The notes: generated by a model not told the origin, from the sequence alone. A DNA stretch of 64,000 nt from Pseudomonas abyssi (GCF_002307495.1 NZ_NTMR01000022.1:1-64000), one strand, 5' to 3'. Shown: positions 1-8,996, counted from the first letter of the stretch. Program-made: numbers and translations.

Positions 1-52
1 CGAATTATAGAGACCTCAGCGAGCGCGTCAAGCCTTTATTTTCAATCCACGC

Positions 53-88
53 AAAAAAGCCCGGTCCTCAATGAAGGACCGGGCTTTT
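53..88 (-). terminator. Rho-independent terminator of the urt operon
   Basis: A ten-base-pair GC-rich stem (positions 59-68 with 75-84) has a short loop, is preceded by A6 and followed by T4, so it can work on both strands. It lies just past the stop codon of the last urt gene and most likely ends that leftward transcript. Confidence 0.85.
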
Positions 89-109
89 CGCCCCATACGG
101 GGCAAGCGA

Positions 110-805
110 TCAGACCGACAGATAACGACTGATATGGTCCTTATCGATCTGCTCGCCCACCGCCTCATGCACGATCTTGCCCTTGTCTATCACCAGCATG
201 CGATCCGCGACCGTCAGGGCAAAGCTTAGCACCTGCTCTGAGACCACGATGCTGATCTTGCGCAACTGCTTGATCTCGTTGAGCGTGGTTGCCAGCTGCT
301 TGATGATAGAAGGCTGAATCCCCTCGGTTGGCTCATCCAGCAGGAGTATCTTGGGGTCGGCTGCCAGCGCTCGTCCGATCGCCAGCTGCTGCTGCTGTCC
401 GCCCGACAGGTTTCCCGCCTTGCGGTGGCGCATTTCCAGTAGCACCGGAAACAACTCATAGATGTCATCCGGCACCTTGCGCCGACCGGTCACTTCCAGG
501 CCGGCCATGATGTTTTCCTCTACGGTCAGTGTCGGGAACACCATACGACCCTGAGGTACATAGGCCACGCCACTGGCGACCCGCTGGTAGGGCTGCAGCT
601 TCGACAGCTCCTTGCTGTTGAAGTTGATCTCCCCGCCACTGCAGGGAATCATGCCGATCAGCGATTTGAACAGCGTGGTCTTGCCCATGCCGTTGCGCCC
701 CATGATGGCGACCGTCTCATTCTCACCCACGTCCAGGTCGATACCGTGGATGACCTCACTCATGCCATAACTGACCCGCAGATCACGTACGCTCAGCATG
801 CTCAT
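110..805 (-). CDS. urtE: Urea/short-chain amide ABC transporter ATPase UrtE
   Basis: This 231-residue protein is a LivF-type ATPase and one of the two motors of a branched-chain-amino-acid-like importer, here the urea/amide type. Walker A is GRNGMGKT at residues 36-43, the signature is LSGGQ at 133-137, and Walker B is ILLLDEP at 153-159. The switch position carries EQ, as is usual for LivF/UrtE proteins. It is the last gene of urtABCDE, 12 bases after urtD, and is followed by a terminator. UrtE and UrtD should form a heterodimer under the membrane proteins UrtB and UrtC. The family is certain; the substrate (urea or amides) is inferred from the neighbouring amidase genes. Confidence 0.93.
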   Translation of the reverse strand: MSMLSVRDLRVSYGMSEVIHGIDLDVGENETVAIMGRNGMGKTTLFKSLIGMIPCSGGEINFNSKELSKLQPYQRVASGVAYVPQGRMVFPTLTVEENIMAGLEVTGRRKVPDDIYELFPVLLEMRHRKAGNLSGGQQQQLAIGRALAADPKILLLDEPTEGIQPSIIKQLATTLNEIKQLRKISIVVSEQVLSFALTVADRMLVIDKGKIVHEAVGEQIDKDHISRYLSV

Positions 806-817
806 GCTCCTTTGCCG

Positions 818-1558
818 TTAGTGGCCGAGGTAAACCTCGATGACCTTTTCGTTTGCCTGAACCTCGTCCATCTTGCCTTCGGCGAGTAATCTGCCTTGAT
901 GCAGCACGGTTACGCGGTGGGCGATGTCCTTGACGAAGTCCATGTCGTGCTCGATCACAATCACCGAGCGGTTCTGGCTGATCCGCCCGAGCAGCTCGGC
1001 GGTGGCTTCACGCTCGGACACACTCATGCCGGCCACCGGCTCATCCAGCATCAGCAGCTCCGGGTCCTGAATCAGCAGCATGCCGATTTCCAGCCACTGC
1101 TTCTGGCCGTGACTGAGCAGACCGGCACTGGTATCGAGCCGATCACTCAAGAAGATGTCTTCCGCTACCGCCAACACCCGCGCATTGACCTCGTCTGTCA
1201 CCTTGAAGAACAAACTACCGAACACGTTGCGCCCTTTCGGGTACGACAGCTCCAGGTTCTCGCGCACCGTGAGGTTCTCGTAAATGGACGGGGTCTGGAA
1301 CTTGCGCCCGACCCCGGCCTTGACGATGTCGTGCTCGACCAGCCTGGTCAGCTCGGTGTCCTTGAACTTGATCGAACCGGCCGAGGCCTTGGTCTTGCCG
1401 CAGATCAAATCCAGCAGTGTGGTTTTGCCGGCGCCGTTCGGCCCGATCACCACCCGCACCTCGTTGCGTTCGACGTACAGATTCAGGCCATCGACCGCCT
1501 TGAAGCCATCGAACGAAACCGTCAGGTCTTCGATAGCCAGCAGAATGGGAGAAGTCAT
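818..1558 (-). CDS. urtD: Urea/short-chain amide ABC transporter ATPase UrtD
   Basis: This is the LivG-type ATPase of the importer, 246 residues. Walker A is GPNGAGKT at 39-46, the signature is the UrtD-like variant LSHGQ at 148-152 followed by KQW, and Walker B is LLMLDEP at 168-174. The LSHGQKQWLE signature is characteristic of UrtD rather than LivG. The start codon overlaps the urtC stop by one base, so the two are probably translationally coupled. It should pair with UrtE to energise uptake of urea or small amides. Confidence 0.93.
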   Translation of the reverse strand: MTSPILLAIEDLTVSFDGFKAVDGLNLYVERNEVRVVIGPNGAGKTTLLDLICGKTKASAGSIKFKDTELTRLVEHDIVKAGVGRKFQTPSIYENLTVRENLELSYPKGRNVFGSLFFKVTDEVNARVLAVAEDIFLSDRLDTSAGLLSHGQKQWLEIGMLLIQDPELLMLDEPVAGMSVSEREATAELLGRISQNRSVIVIEHDMDFVKDIAHRVTVLHQGRLLAEGKMDEVQANEKVIEVYLGH

Positions 1559-2697
1559 CAGCGCGCCTCCTGAGCAACGGCCTTATCGCCCTGCGACTCG
1601 GCATTCGACTTGCGCGAGAACAGTTTGGCAACCTGTGGACGGACGTAATCTTCGTAGATGCCGGCCAGCCCCTGCGGAAACAGCAGCACGACCCCGATGA
1701 ACAGCGCGCCCATAAAGACGATCCACAGCTGCGGGAAGCTTTCCGACAGCAGCGTCTTGGCCAGGTTGACCAGCAGCGCGCCGTAGACCGCACCGATCAG
1801 CGACAGGCGCCCACCGACCGCGCAGAAGATCACCATTTCAATCGAGGCCACGGTGCCGACAAAGGACGGCGACATAAAGCCGACCTGCAGCGCGAACATC
1901 GCGCCACCCAGCGCCGAGAACACGCCGGCCAGGGCAAACACGAAGATCTTGATATTGGCGACGTCGTAGCCGGAGAAACGCACCCGGTCTTCCTGGTCGC
2001 GCATGGCGATCAGCAATTTTCCGTAGCGACTGTTGAGTACAAACTGCCCCACCAACAGGCAGGCAATCAGCAAGATGCAACAGAGGAAATACAGCAGGTA
2101 CTTGGCGCTGTCCGGACGGATGTCCCACCCCAGCAAGGTGCGCAGGTCGGTAATGCCATTAATGCCGCCGGTATAACCCTGTTGGCCGATGATCAGAATG
2201 GTCGCGATCGAGGCGATGGCCTGGGTGATGATCGCAAAGTACACACCGCCTACCCGGCGCTTGAACATCGCCGCGCCGATCAGGAAGGCAAACAGCGCCG
2301 GCACCGTCATGATCAACAGAATGGTCAGGGTCAGACTATGGAAGGGAATCCAGCCCAGCGGCAGCTCGGTGATCTGGTTCCAGTCCATGAAGTCCGGAAT
2401 ACCCGGGGTACTTTGAATCGCGGTGTTCTCGGGGCTAGATGCCTCCAGCTTGAGAAACATCGCCATGCAATAGCCACCGATCCCGAAAAACACCCCCTGC
2501 CCCAGACTGAGAATCCCGCCGTAGCCCCAGCAGAGCACCAGGCCGACCGCAACAAAGGCATAGGTCAGGTACTTGCCGACCAGGTTCAGGCGGAAGATGT
2601 CCAGCGTCAGCGGCAGGATCACCATCAGCAGGACGGCCAGCGCCAGCAACTGCAGCAAGCGTTGCCGCCCCCCAAATGCTGCTATCCATTTATCCAT
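1558..2697 (-). CDS. urtC: Urea/short-chain amide ABC transporter permease UrtC
   Basis: A 379-residue LivM-type inner-membrane permease. Hydrophobic segments run through most of the protein from about residue 13 to 350, and the C-terminal tail is charged. The segment WGYGGILSLGQGVFFGIGGY near residue 60 is the conserved LivM/UrtC region. It lies 27 bases after urtB and overlaps urtD by one base. With UrtB it should form the membrane channel of the importer. Family membership is clear; substrate preference between urea, formamide and acetamide cannot be read from the sequence. Confidence 0.92.
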   Translation of the reverse strand: MDKWIAAFGGRQRLLQLLALAVLLMVILPLTLDIFRLNLVGKYLTYAFVAVGLVLCWGYGGILSLGQGVFFGIGGYCMAMFLKLEASSPENTAIQSTPGIPDFMDWNQITELPLGWIPFHSLTLTILLIMTVPALFAFLIGAAMFKRRVGGVYFAIITQAIASIATILIIGQQGYTGGINGITDLRTLLGWDIRPDSAKYLLYFLCCILLIACLLVGQFVLNSRYGKLLIAMRDQEDRVRFSGYDVANIKIFVFALAGVFSALGGAMFALQVGFMSPSFVGTVASIEMVIFCAVGGRLSLIGAVYGALLVNLAKTLLSESFPQLWIVFMGALFIGVVLLFPQGLAGIYEDYVRPQVAKLFSRKSNAESQGDKAVAQEAR

Positions 2698-2724
2698 TTC
2701 AATAACCTCCAGCCAGTACGCCGC

Positions 2725-3648
2725 TCAGCGGCGCACCTTGCTTGCAAAGAGCCCCTGGGGACGGAACATCAGAATGGCTACCACCGTCAGCAAGGTGATC
2801 ACCTTGGCCATGGAACCACTTAAGAAGAACTCGAGAATCGACTGCGACTGGGCAATACCGAAGGCCGACACCACAGTGCCGAACAGGCTGGCAGCACCAC
2901 CGAACACCACCACCAGGAAGGTGTCGACGATATAGAGCGAGCCAGTAGTCGGGCCGGTCGAGGCGATAGTCGTGAAGGCGGCACCTGCGACGCCGGCAAT
3001 GCCGCAACCCAGCGCAAAGGTAAAACGGTCAACCCGCTGGGTATTGATCCCCGCCGCGTTGGCCATCAACCGGTTCTGCGTGGTGGCGCGTACCTTGATG
3101 CCCCAGCGCGAGCGGTACAGCAGAATCACCACCAGCACGGTCATCAGCGCGGTAATGCCCATGACGAACAGGCCGTTAAGCGGGATATCGATGATGTCGG
3201 TCGGCGCCCAGGAGCCCATCAGCCAATCTGGCATGACCACACTCACTTCGCGCGGACCAAAGGTGGACCGGTAGATCTGCTGCATGATCAGCCCCAGCCC
3301 CCAGGTGGCCAGCAGGGTATCCAGCGGGCGCGCGTACAAGCGCCTGATCAACAGCATCTCGACCAGATAGCCAAGTATGAAGGTACCGAGAAATGCCAGC
3401 GCAACCGCCAGCGGAAAATAGAACTGCTGCATCCAGGGCCAGGTTTCCGTGGCCAATTTGGATACCATCCAGGTGATGTAGGCGCCCAGCGTAAGAAACT
3501 CACCATGGGCCATATTGATGACGCCCATCTGCCCGAAGATGATCGCCAGCCCGAGGGCCATCAGCAGAAAGACGCAGAACAGACTCAGGCCACTGAATCC
3601 CTGCATCACGAAAATGGCCACGAGCTCCTGACTTGAATATCCGCCCAT
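2725..3648 (-). CDS. urtB: Urea/short-chain amide ABC transporter permease UrtB (short form)
   Basis: A 307-residue LivH-type permease with about eight hydrophobic segments; GQMGVINMAHGEF, the conserved LivH/UrtB motif, lies near residue 40. I chose the ATG at 3648 because a GGAG ribosome-binding site stands about ten bases upstream and the homology begins there. The frame stays open to 3717, but that extension reads into a repeat element. Many UrtB proteins carry a long periplasmic N-terminal extension (known of the family); this one does not and resembles the shorter FmdE-like permeases of amide importers. It is separated from urtA by the 267-bp inverted-repeat element. Confidence 0.9.
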   Translation of the reverse strand: MGGYSSQELVAIFVMQGFSGLSLFCVFLLMALGLAIIFGQMGVINMAHGEFLTLGAYITWMVSKLATETWPWMQQFYFPLAVALAFLGTFILGYLVEMLLIRRLYARPLDTLLATWGLGLIMQQIYRSTFGPREVSVVMPDWLMGSWAPTDIIDIPLNGLFVMGITALMTVLVVILLYRSRWGIKVRATTQNRLMANAAGINTQRVDRFTFALGCGIAGVAGAAFTTIASTGPTTGSLYIVDTFLVVVFGGAASLFGTVVSAFGIAQSQSILEFFLSGSMAKVITLLTVVAILMFRPQGLFASKVRR

Positions 3649-3660
3649 AATTGCTCTCCA

Positions 3661-3927
3661 AGGGTCTGTTGACGTTTCGTTCGCCCGCCTGTTGCAGCCT
3701 GTAAAGCCGACAATCAAGGAGCGAGGAGCGTAGTTTGGTCATTCCAAATAAGCGACGAGTGACGCCGAGTGTCGGCTTTACAGTCGCAACCCGAAGGGCC
3801 GGGGCCATTTTTCGATCACGCTGCGTTGTCGGTCGCTTGTGTGGAGCGACCACACTTCGCGTCCTCCGCCTTGCCTGAGCGAAAAATGGCCTCCGGCAGG
3901 CGCGTGAACGAAACGTCAACAGACCCT
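3661..3927. mobile_element. MITE-like element with 31-bp terminal inverted repeats, inside the urt operon
   Basis: The ends 3661-3691 and 3897-3927 are inverted copies matching at 29 of 31 bases, starting AGGGTCTGTTGACGTTTCG. Inside are further inverted repeats: a perfect 13-bp pair (3700-3712 with 3770-3782), a perfect 12-bp pair (3803-3814 with 3880-3891), and within the latter a 7-bp stem (3831-3837 with 3845-3851). It holds no convincing gene. The flanking bases show no clear target duplication. Size, ends and lack of coding fit a non-autonomous miniature transposable element; the parent family is not identified. It fills the urtA-urtB gap, so it is probably transcribed and folded in the operon mRNA. 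Confidence 0.75.
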
Positions 3928-3983
3928 CGACTCGGGTGCGGCCACCTGGACCGCACCCTGTTGCATCACTTCAAACGGACGTC

Positions 3984-5228
3984 TTACTGGTAGCCTTCCG
4001 GGAAGGGGTTCGGTTCGATCAGGTCGGACTCGTACACCACAGTGGCCTGGCCGTCAGCACCCCATTGCCCCACCCGCAACTTGCTCCACAGGTGGTGGTT
4101 CGGGTGAATGCGCACGTAGCCTTCCGGCGCAGTAGTCAGCTCGATTTCGGCAGAGGCTTCAGCCACGGCGTCGACATCGAAGCTGCCGGCTTTCTCGACA
4201 GCAGCCTTCCACAGCCACGGGCCAAGATAGGCAGCCTGTGTTACGTCACCGATGACGCTGTCCTCACCCCAGCGGGCCTTGAACGCTTCAACAAAGGCCT
4301 GGTTGTTTTCGTTGTCCAGCGACTGGAAGTACTTCATCGCGGAGTAGAAACCTTCCATGTTCTCGCCACCGATACCCAGCACTTCGTCCTCGGTCACGGA
4401 GATGGTCATGATGGTCTGACGATCCGCAGTGATGCCGGCAGCGTTCAGCTGTTTCCACCAGGCCACGTTGGAGCCGCCAACAATGCTGGAGTAAACGACG
4501 TCAGGCTTTTTCAGACGGATCTTGTTGATCAGCGAACCGAAGTTGGTGTTGCCCAGCGGGTAGTACTCTTCACCGACAACCTCGCCGCCCAGCACGTCTT
4601 CAATGTGCTTGCGCGCGATCTTGTTGGAGGTACGCGGCCAGATATAGTCGGAGCCGACCAGATAGAAGGTTTTGGCGTCCTTCTCTTCGGCAATCCAGTC
4701 CAGGCCGGCAATGATCTGCTGGGTGGCTTCCTGACCGGTGTAGATGACGTTCTTGGACTGCTCCAGCCCTTCGTAGAAGGTCGGGTAGTAGAGCATGCCG
4801 TTTTCTTTCTCGAAGACCGGCAGCACCGCTTTACGCGAGGCGGAGGTCCAGCAGCCGAATACCGCCGCTACGCTGTCCTGCACCAGCAGCTTGCGCGCCT
4901 TCTCAGCAAACGTCGGCCAGTCGCTGGCGCCATCTTCCTGAATGATTTCAATCTGACGACCCAGCACACCGCCCATGGCGTTGATCTGCTCGATGGCGAG
5001 CATCTCCGCTTCCACCGAGCCGGTCTCACTGATCGCCATGGTGCCGGTAATGGAGTGGAGAATACCGACCTTGACGGTGTCGTCGGTCACGGCCAGTCCG
5101 GTGGTATTGACCTCAGCCGTCGGCATATCTGCCGCACCCGCCATGCTGGCCAGGCCCAGACCTGTGCCCAGCGCCAGACCGATCAGGCCACGCTTCCAGG
5201 CTGGCTTGCTGCGTTTTGAGTCTTGCAT
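3984..5228 (-). CDS. urtA: Urea/short-chain amide ABC transporter substrate-binding protein UrtA
   Basis: A 414-residue periplasmic binding protein of the UrtA/FmdD family. The N-terminus has a basic stretch, a hydrophobic core and an AGAA-type cleavage site near residue 33. The mature part begins with the family pattern VKVGILHSITGTMAISE and includes GCWTSASRKAVLPVFE, which typifies UrtA. It is the first gene of the leftward operon and starts about 70 bases downstream of a sigma-54-type promoter. It should capture urea or small amides for UrtBCDE. The linked formamidase and amidase genes make amides at least as likely as urea; no urease genes are in the window. Confidence 0.92.
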   Translation of the reverse strand: MQDSKRSKPAWKRGLIGLALGTGLGLASMAGAADMPTAEVNTTGLAVTDDTVKVGILHSITGTMAISETGSVEAEMLAIEQINAMGGVLGRQIEIIQEDGASDWPTFAEKARKLLVQDSVAAVFGCWTSASRKAVLPVFEKENGMLYYPTFYEGLEQSKNVIYTGQEATQQIIAGLDWIAEEKDAKTFYLVGSDYIWPRTSNKIARKHIEDVLGGEVVGEEYYPLGNTNFGSLINKIRLKKPDVVYSSIVGGSNVAWWKQLNAAGITADRQTIMTISVTEDEVLGIGGENMEGFYSAMKYFQSLDNENNQAFVEAFKARWGEDSVIGDVTQAAYLGPWLWKAAVEKAGSFDVDAVAEASAEIELTTAPEGYVRIHPNHHLWSKLRVGQWGADGQATVVYESDLIEPNPFPEGYQ

Positions 5229-5308
5229 AGGGTGAATCTCCTTGATGTGAGTAGAACCGGCTGGCAGACCTCTCTCCCCGGCCTGCCTTGCCTGTCACCA
5301 AGGCCTAC

Positions 5309-5324
5309 AGCAACCACTGTGCCA
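5309..5324 (-). promoter_or_regulatory. Sigma-54 (-24/-12) promoter for urtA
   Basis: Read on the minus strand this is TGGCACAGTGGTTGCT, matching the sigma-54 consensus TGGCAC-N5-TTGC exactly in both elements and spacing. Transcription would start near 5298 and give a leader of about 70 bases before urtA. Confidence 0.8.
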
Positions 5325-5429
5325 GCGTCTCAGGCTGCGCACTGTCAAACCGCCATCGCATGCAAAAAAGCCTTGCAGATCAAACCACTGCGTAGCTGTA
5401 TCAGAATCTTCCGGGCGCTGGCCGGCGGC

Positions 5430-5545
5430 CAATGTCAAACAGCGCGAGGGCACAATGACAATCTGCACCTGACATTGTCATGACAATGTCCAGTCGCACC
5501 CCGTGACATTGTCAAACCCGCCCGTCTCAGCGCCTGACAATGCGC
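5430..5545. promoter_or_regulatory. Cluster of TGACAWTGTCA palindromes: putative shared enhancer
   Basis: Two perfect 11-bp copies of TGACATTGTCA lie at 5470-5480 and 5504-5514, a near-perfect TGACAATGTCC at 5481-5491, and partial copies at about 5430-5440, 5456-5466 and 5535-5545. The cluster lies about 80-200 bp upstream of the predicted fmdA start and about 130-250 bp upstream of the predicted urtA start, the usual range for activator sites of sigma-54 promoters. The likely binding protein is the activator encoded at 7374-8996 (inference). Confidence 0.75.
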
Positions 5546-5600
5546 CGAACAATTCGCTTAAGACCCTGATATATAAGGAATAATAAAAACAAAACAAAGC

Positions 5601-5616
5601 TGGCACGGCTTCTGCT
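5601..5616 (+). promoter_or_regulatory. Sigma-54 (-24/-12) promoter for fmdA
   Basis: TGGCACGGCTTCTGCT matches TGGCAC-N5-TTGC with one mismatch in the -12 element (CTGC) and correct spacing. Transcription would begin near 5627, about 50 bases before fmdA. It faces away from the urtA promoter. Confidence 0.78.
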
Positions 5617-5678
5617 CAAGAGAACTGCACGGGTCACCCACGGACCCGACTCATCACCCAAGCAGAGGATTCGCTGTC

Positions 5679-6908
5679 ATGGCAGAAACACTGATCAAGA
5701 TCGACCTGAGCAAGAGCCCTCAGGAGCACGACAACATCCACAATCGCTGGCACCCGGACGTGCCCATGGTGGCGACGGTCAAGCCCGGCTCGGACTTTAT
5801 TGTCGAGTGCATGGACTGGACCGGCGGCCAGATCGGCAATAACGACAGCGCTGAAGACGTACGCGACGTCGACCTCAGCAAGGTGCACTACCTCAGTGGG
5901 CCAATTGCGGTCGAAGGCGCCGAGCCGGGCGACCTGCTGGTCGTTGATATCCTCGACATTGGCGCCTTTGCCGATCAGATGTGGGGCTTCAATGGGGTCT
6001 TCGCCAAGGAAAACGGCGGCGGCTTTCTGACCGAACACTACCCGGAAGCGCGCAAGACCATCTGGGACTTCAACGGCATCTATACCAAGTCGCGCCATAT
6101 TCCGGGCGTGGAATTCATCGGCCTGATGCACCCCGGCCTGATCGGCTGCCTGCCGTCGCAGGAGCTGCTGGACGAGTGGAACACCCGTGAGCAGGCGCTG
6201 ATCGACACCGACCCCAATCGCGTGCCCGGCCTGGCCAACCCACCCTACGCACCGACCGCCCACGTCGGCCGCGCCAGCGGCGATGCCGCGACCAAGGTCG
6301 CCGCCGAAGGCGCGCGTACCGTGCCGCCGCGTGAACACGGCGGCAACTGCGACATCAAGGACCTGACCAAGGGCTCGCGCGTGTTCTTCCCGGTGTACGT
6401 CAAGGGCGGCGGACTGTCGATGGGCGACCTGCACTTCTCCCAGGGCGACGGCGAAATCACCTTCTGCGGCGCCATCGAAATGGCCGGCTGGATTCACATT
6501 CGCGTCAACATCATCAAGGACGGCTGCAAGAAGTACGGCGTGAAGAACCCGATCTTCCAGCCCAGCGACATGGCGCCCAGCTACAAGAAGCATTTGATCT
6601 TTGAAGGCATCTCGGTCGACGAAAGCGGCAAGCAGCACTACCTCGATGCACATGTGGCCTACCGTCAGGCCTGTCTGAACGCCATCGAGTACCTGAAGAA
6701 GTTCGGCTACAGCGGCGCCCAGGCGTACTCGCTGCTCGGCACTGCGCCGGTACAGGGCCACATCAGCGGCATTGTCGACGTGCCGAACGTCTGCGCCACC
6801 ATCTGGATTCCGACCGAGATCTTCGACTTCGACATCATGCCGAACGCCGAAGGACCGACCATCGCGGTCGACAGCCCGGAGGTCCCGACTGCCCTCTGGA
6901 AAGGCTGA
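5679..6908 (+). CDS. fmdA: Formamidase
   Basis: A 409-residue enzyme of the acetamidase/formamidase (FmdA_AmdA) family, which hydrolyses formamide to formate and ammonia in the cytoplasm. The N-terminus (ETLIKIDLSKSPQEHDNIHNR), the segment RTVPPREHGGNCDIKDL near residue 210 and the C-terminal PNVCATIWIPTEIFDFD region are strongly characteristic. Length matches the Methylophilus formamidase (about 400 residues). The ATG at 5679 follows an AGAGGA ribosome-binding site. It is the first gene of the rightward operon behind a sigma-54-like promoter, and is followed by a zinc-ribbon gene, as in the known fmdAB arrangement. Confidence 0.95.
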   Translation: MAETLIKIDLSKSPQEHDNIHNRWHPDVPMVATVKPGSDFIVECMDWTGGQIGNNDSAEDVRDVDLSKVHYLSGPIAVEGAEPGDLLVVDILDIGAFADQMWGFNGVFAKENGGGFLTEHYPEARKTIWDFNGIYTKSRHIPGVEFIGLMHPGLIGCLPSQELLDEWNTREQALIDTDPNRVPGLANPPYAPTAHVGRASGDAATKVAAEGARTVPPREHGGNCDIKDLTKGSRVFFPVYVKGGGLSMGDLHFSQGDGEITFCGAIEMAGWIHIRVNIIKDGCKKYGVKNPIFQPSDMAPSYKKHLIFEGISVDESGKQHYLDAHVAYRQACLNAIEYLKKFGYSGAQAYSLLGTAPVQGHISGIVDVPNVCATIWIPTEIFDFDIMPNAEGPTIAVDSPEVPTALWKG

Positions 6909-6978
6909 TAGCAACGCAGTGGCCCGCACCAGCTTGGGCGGGCCGCATCCTCTATTTCGCACTTTTCGGGAGCAAAAA

Positions 6979-7302
6979 ATGCCTCTGTACGATTTTGAAT
7001 GTGACACCTGCGGGCCTTTTGAAGCCCTGCTACCCAGCAATGAACGCAACCTGCCGCGGGCCTGCCCGATGTGCGAGCGGCCCATGCAGCGGCGCCTTAG
7101 CGCCCCGCGCCTGCAGACACTCAGCGCCCATCAGCGCAAGGCCCATGAGACCAACGAGCGAAGCGCCCACGCGCCCAAGGTGAACCACGGGCACAGTTGT
7201 TGCAGCTCCGGAAGTTGCCAGCACACCAAACGCAAGGAGGGAGAACCTCCTGCCCTCAAACAGCAGTCTGGTCCACGACGACCCTGGATGATCAGCCACT
7301 AA
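6979..7302 (+). CDS. fmdB: FmdB-family zinc-ribbon protein
   Basis: A 107-residue protein that opens MPLYDFECDTCG, with the zinc-ribbon cysteine pairs CDTC (residues 9-12) and CPMC (about 32-35) typical of the FmdB/CxxC_CXXC_SSSS family. The C-terminal part is basic and has a second cysteine/histidine-rich patch (GHSCCSSGSCQH). In Methylophilus fmdB lies next to formamidase and was suggested to be regulatory; its true role is not established. It starts 70 bases after fmdA with a GGGAG ribosome-binding site. Confidence 0.85.
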   Translation: MPLYDFECDTCGPFEALLPSNERNLPRACPMCERPMQRRLSAPRLQTLSAHQRKAHETNERSAHAPKVNHGHSCCSSGSCQHTKRKEGEPPALKQQSGPRRPWMISH

Positions 7303-7373
7303 TACCGCCTCGGTATCCAGTACAGCGGTGACAGGTCGCGTGGATTTTCGCCAACGCGGAGGACCTGCTCATC

Positions 7374-8996
7374 TTGAATGTCACTCAGGAACGGACGGCC
7401 CAACAGATGATGAAGCGCGAACTGATCGTCATTCTGGAGATGGCCAAACTGCTGGAAAAGCCACTTGATGCCCCGCGCACCATTCAGGGCATCCTGCGCC
7501 TGCTGGCCCAGCTGTATGGTCTGAACTGCGGACGGGTGAGCCTGCCCGACCCCGGCTCCAAGACGCTGCAGGTGAAGTATGCCTACGGCCTGGCACCAGA
7601 GGACCTCAAGGCCGGGCGCTTCAATCTGGACATCAACCAGGGTGTGACCGGCTACGTCATGCGCACCGGCTCGATTGGTCTGGTCCCCGACGTCAATAAC
7701 GAGCCGCTATTCGTGCGCCGTATTACCGAGCTGTCGCATCACAGCGGCGGACGCATGGCCTTTATCGCCGTGCCCATTCTCGAATCAGGCACCCCCATCG
7801 GCGTGCTCTCGGTGCAGCGCGAAGGCATGCACGAACGCCCCTTCGACGAAGATATCAGCCTGCTGCGCGTGGCCGCCGCAATGATCGGCCAGGTGCTGCG
7901 CATCCATCAGTTTGTCGTCGACCAGACCGAGCACCTGGTCAAGGAAAACCAGAGCCTGCGCCACAGCATTGCCATTGAGGGCATGGTCAAACAAAGCCTT
8001 GCCCACGGCATCCTGGGCAGCAGTCCGGCACTGATGGATGCCGTGCGCTCGACCATTCAAGTTGCCCACAGCGACGCGCCGGTCATGCTGCTCGGCGAGT
8101 CGGGCACCGGCAAAGAAAAGTTCGCGCGGATGATCCACCAGCAAAGCGACCGCCGCGAGAAGCCCTTTATCTGCATCAACTGTGCGGCCATCCCGGCAGA
8201 CCTGCTGGAGTCCGAACTGTTCGGCCACACCAAAGGCGCCTTTACCGGCGCGTCGCAGAACAAGCAGGGCAAGATCGTCCAGGCCGACGGCGGCACCCTG
8301 TTCCTCGATGAAATCGGTGACATGCCCCTGTCGCTGCAGGCAAAGCTGCTGCGCGTACTGCAAGAAAAGAAGGTCGATCCGATCGGCAGCCACGACTCCA
8401 TCTCGGTGGACTTTCGCGTGATCACCGCCACCCACGTCAACCTGCAGGCCTCGGTCAACCAGGGCGCCTTCCGCCTCGACCTGTTCTACCGCCTGCATGT
8501 GGTGCCGGTGCACCTGCCGCCGCTGCGTGAACGGCAAGAGGATATTCGCCAACTGGCGCTGCATTTTCTCAACGAACTGAACCATCACTACGAACGCAAC
8601 TGGAGCCTGGCTCCCGAGGCCTTCTCGGTGCTCGAGAACTTCGCCTGGCCGGGCAATATCCGCCAGCTGCAGAACGTGCTGGAGCGCGCCGCGCTGACCA
8701 GCGAACAGGAGCTGCTGGAGGCCGACAAGCTGCGTCAGGCGCTGGCCTCGGAAAGCGCCATCACCATTCCCGGCCACCGCCAGCCCGCGCCGGCAGTGGC
8801 CGAGGAAGCTGCCGACAGCGAGCCGCCGCGCCAGTACGGCCGCGCCTACAACTGGGTCCAGGAGGACGAGGCCGACCGCATCCGCGCCATGCTCTCGCAG
8901 ACCAACAACAACCAATCTGAAGCCGCCCGGCGCCTGAACATCAGCCTGCGGCAACTGCGCTATCGGGTCGACAAACTCGGCATCGGGCGCAACTGA
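7374..8996 (+). CDS. Sigma-54-dependent activator (GAF-AAA-Fis), probable regulator of amide genes
   Basis: A 540-residue enhancer-binding protein of the NifA/NorR-like class. A GAF sensor domain covers about residues 25-180. The AAA+ domain at about 215-440 has GESGTGKE (241-248), the sigma-54 contact loop GAFTGA (288-293) and FLDEIGD (310-316). A Fis-type helix-turn-helix is at the C-terminus ([20 protein letters not shown]). The annotated start is TTG at 7374 behind GGAGGA; the in-frame ATG pair at 7407/7410 is an alternative. It lies inside the amide operon between fmdB and amiE, so it probably drives the two sigma-54 promoters at 5.3 and 5.6 kb. The inducer is unknown. Confidence 0.9.
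   Translation: MNVTQERTAQQMMKRELIVILEMAKLLEKPLDAPRTIQGILRLLAQLYGLNCGRVSLPDPGSKTLQVKYAYGLAPEDLKAGRFNLDINQGVTGYVMRTGSIGLVPDVNNEPLFVRRITELSHHSGGRMAFIAVPILESGTPIGVLSVQREGMHERPFDEDISLLRVAAAMIGQVLRIHQFVVDQTEHLVKENQSLRHSIAIEGMVKQSLAHGILGSSPALMDAVRSTIQVAHSDAPVMLLGESGTGKEKFARMIHQQSDRREKPFICINCAAIPADLLESELFGHTKGAFTGASQNKQGKIVQADGGTLFLDEIGDMPLSLQAKLLRVLQEKKVDPIGSHDSISVDFRVITATHVNLQASVNQGAFRLDLFYRLHVVPVHLPPLRERQEDIRQLALHFLNELNHHYERNWSLAPEAFSVLENFAWPGNIRQLQNVLERAALTSEQELLEADKLRQALASESAITIPGHRQPAPAVAEEAADSEPPRQYGRAYNWVQEDEADRIRAMLSQTNNNQSEAARRLNISLRQLRYRVDKLGIGRN

Noticed and set aside
3649-3717. Upstream extension of urtB
   Set aside because: It lies in the MITE-like element; the ATG at 3648 has a good ribosome-binding site and matches the start of homology.
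5634-7085. Long minus-strand frame of about 480 codons opposite fmdA
   Set aside because: It is the shadow of fmdA in GC-rich DNA; the plus-strand protein is a clear formamidase and the minus frame has no recognisable domain.
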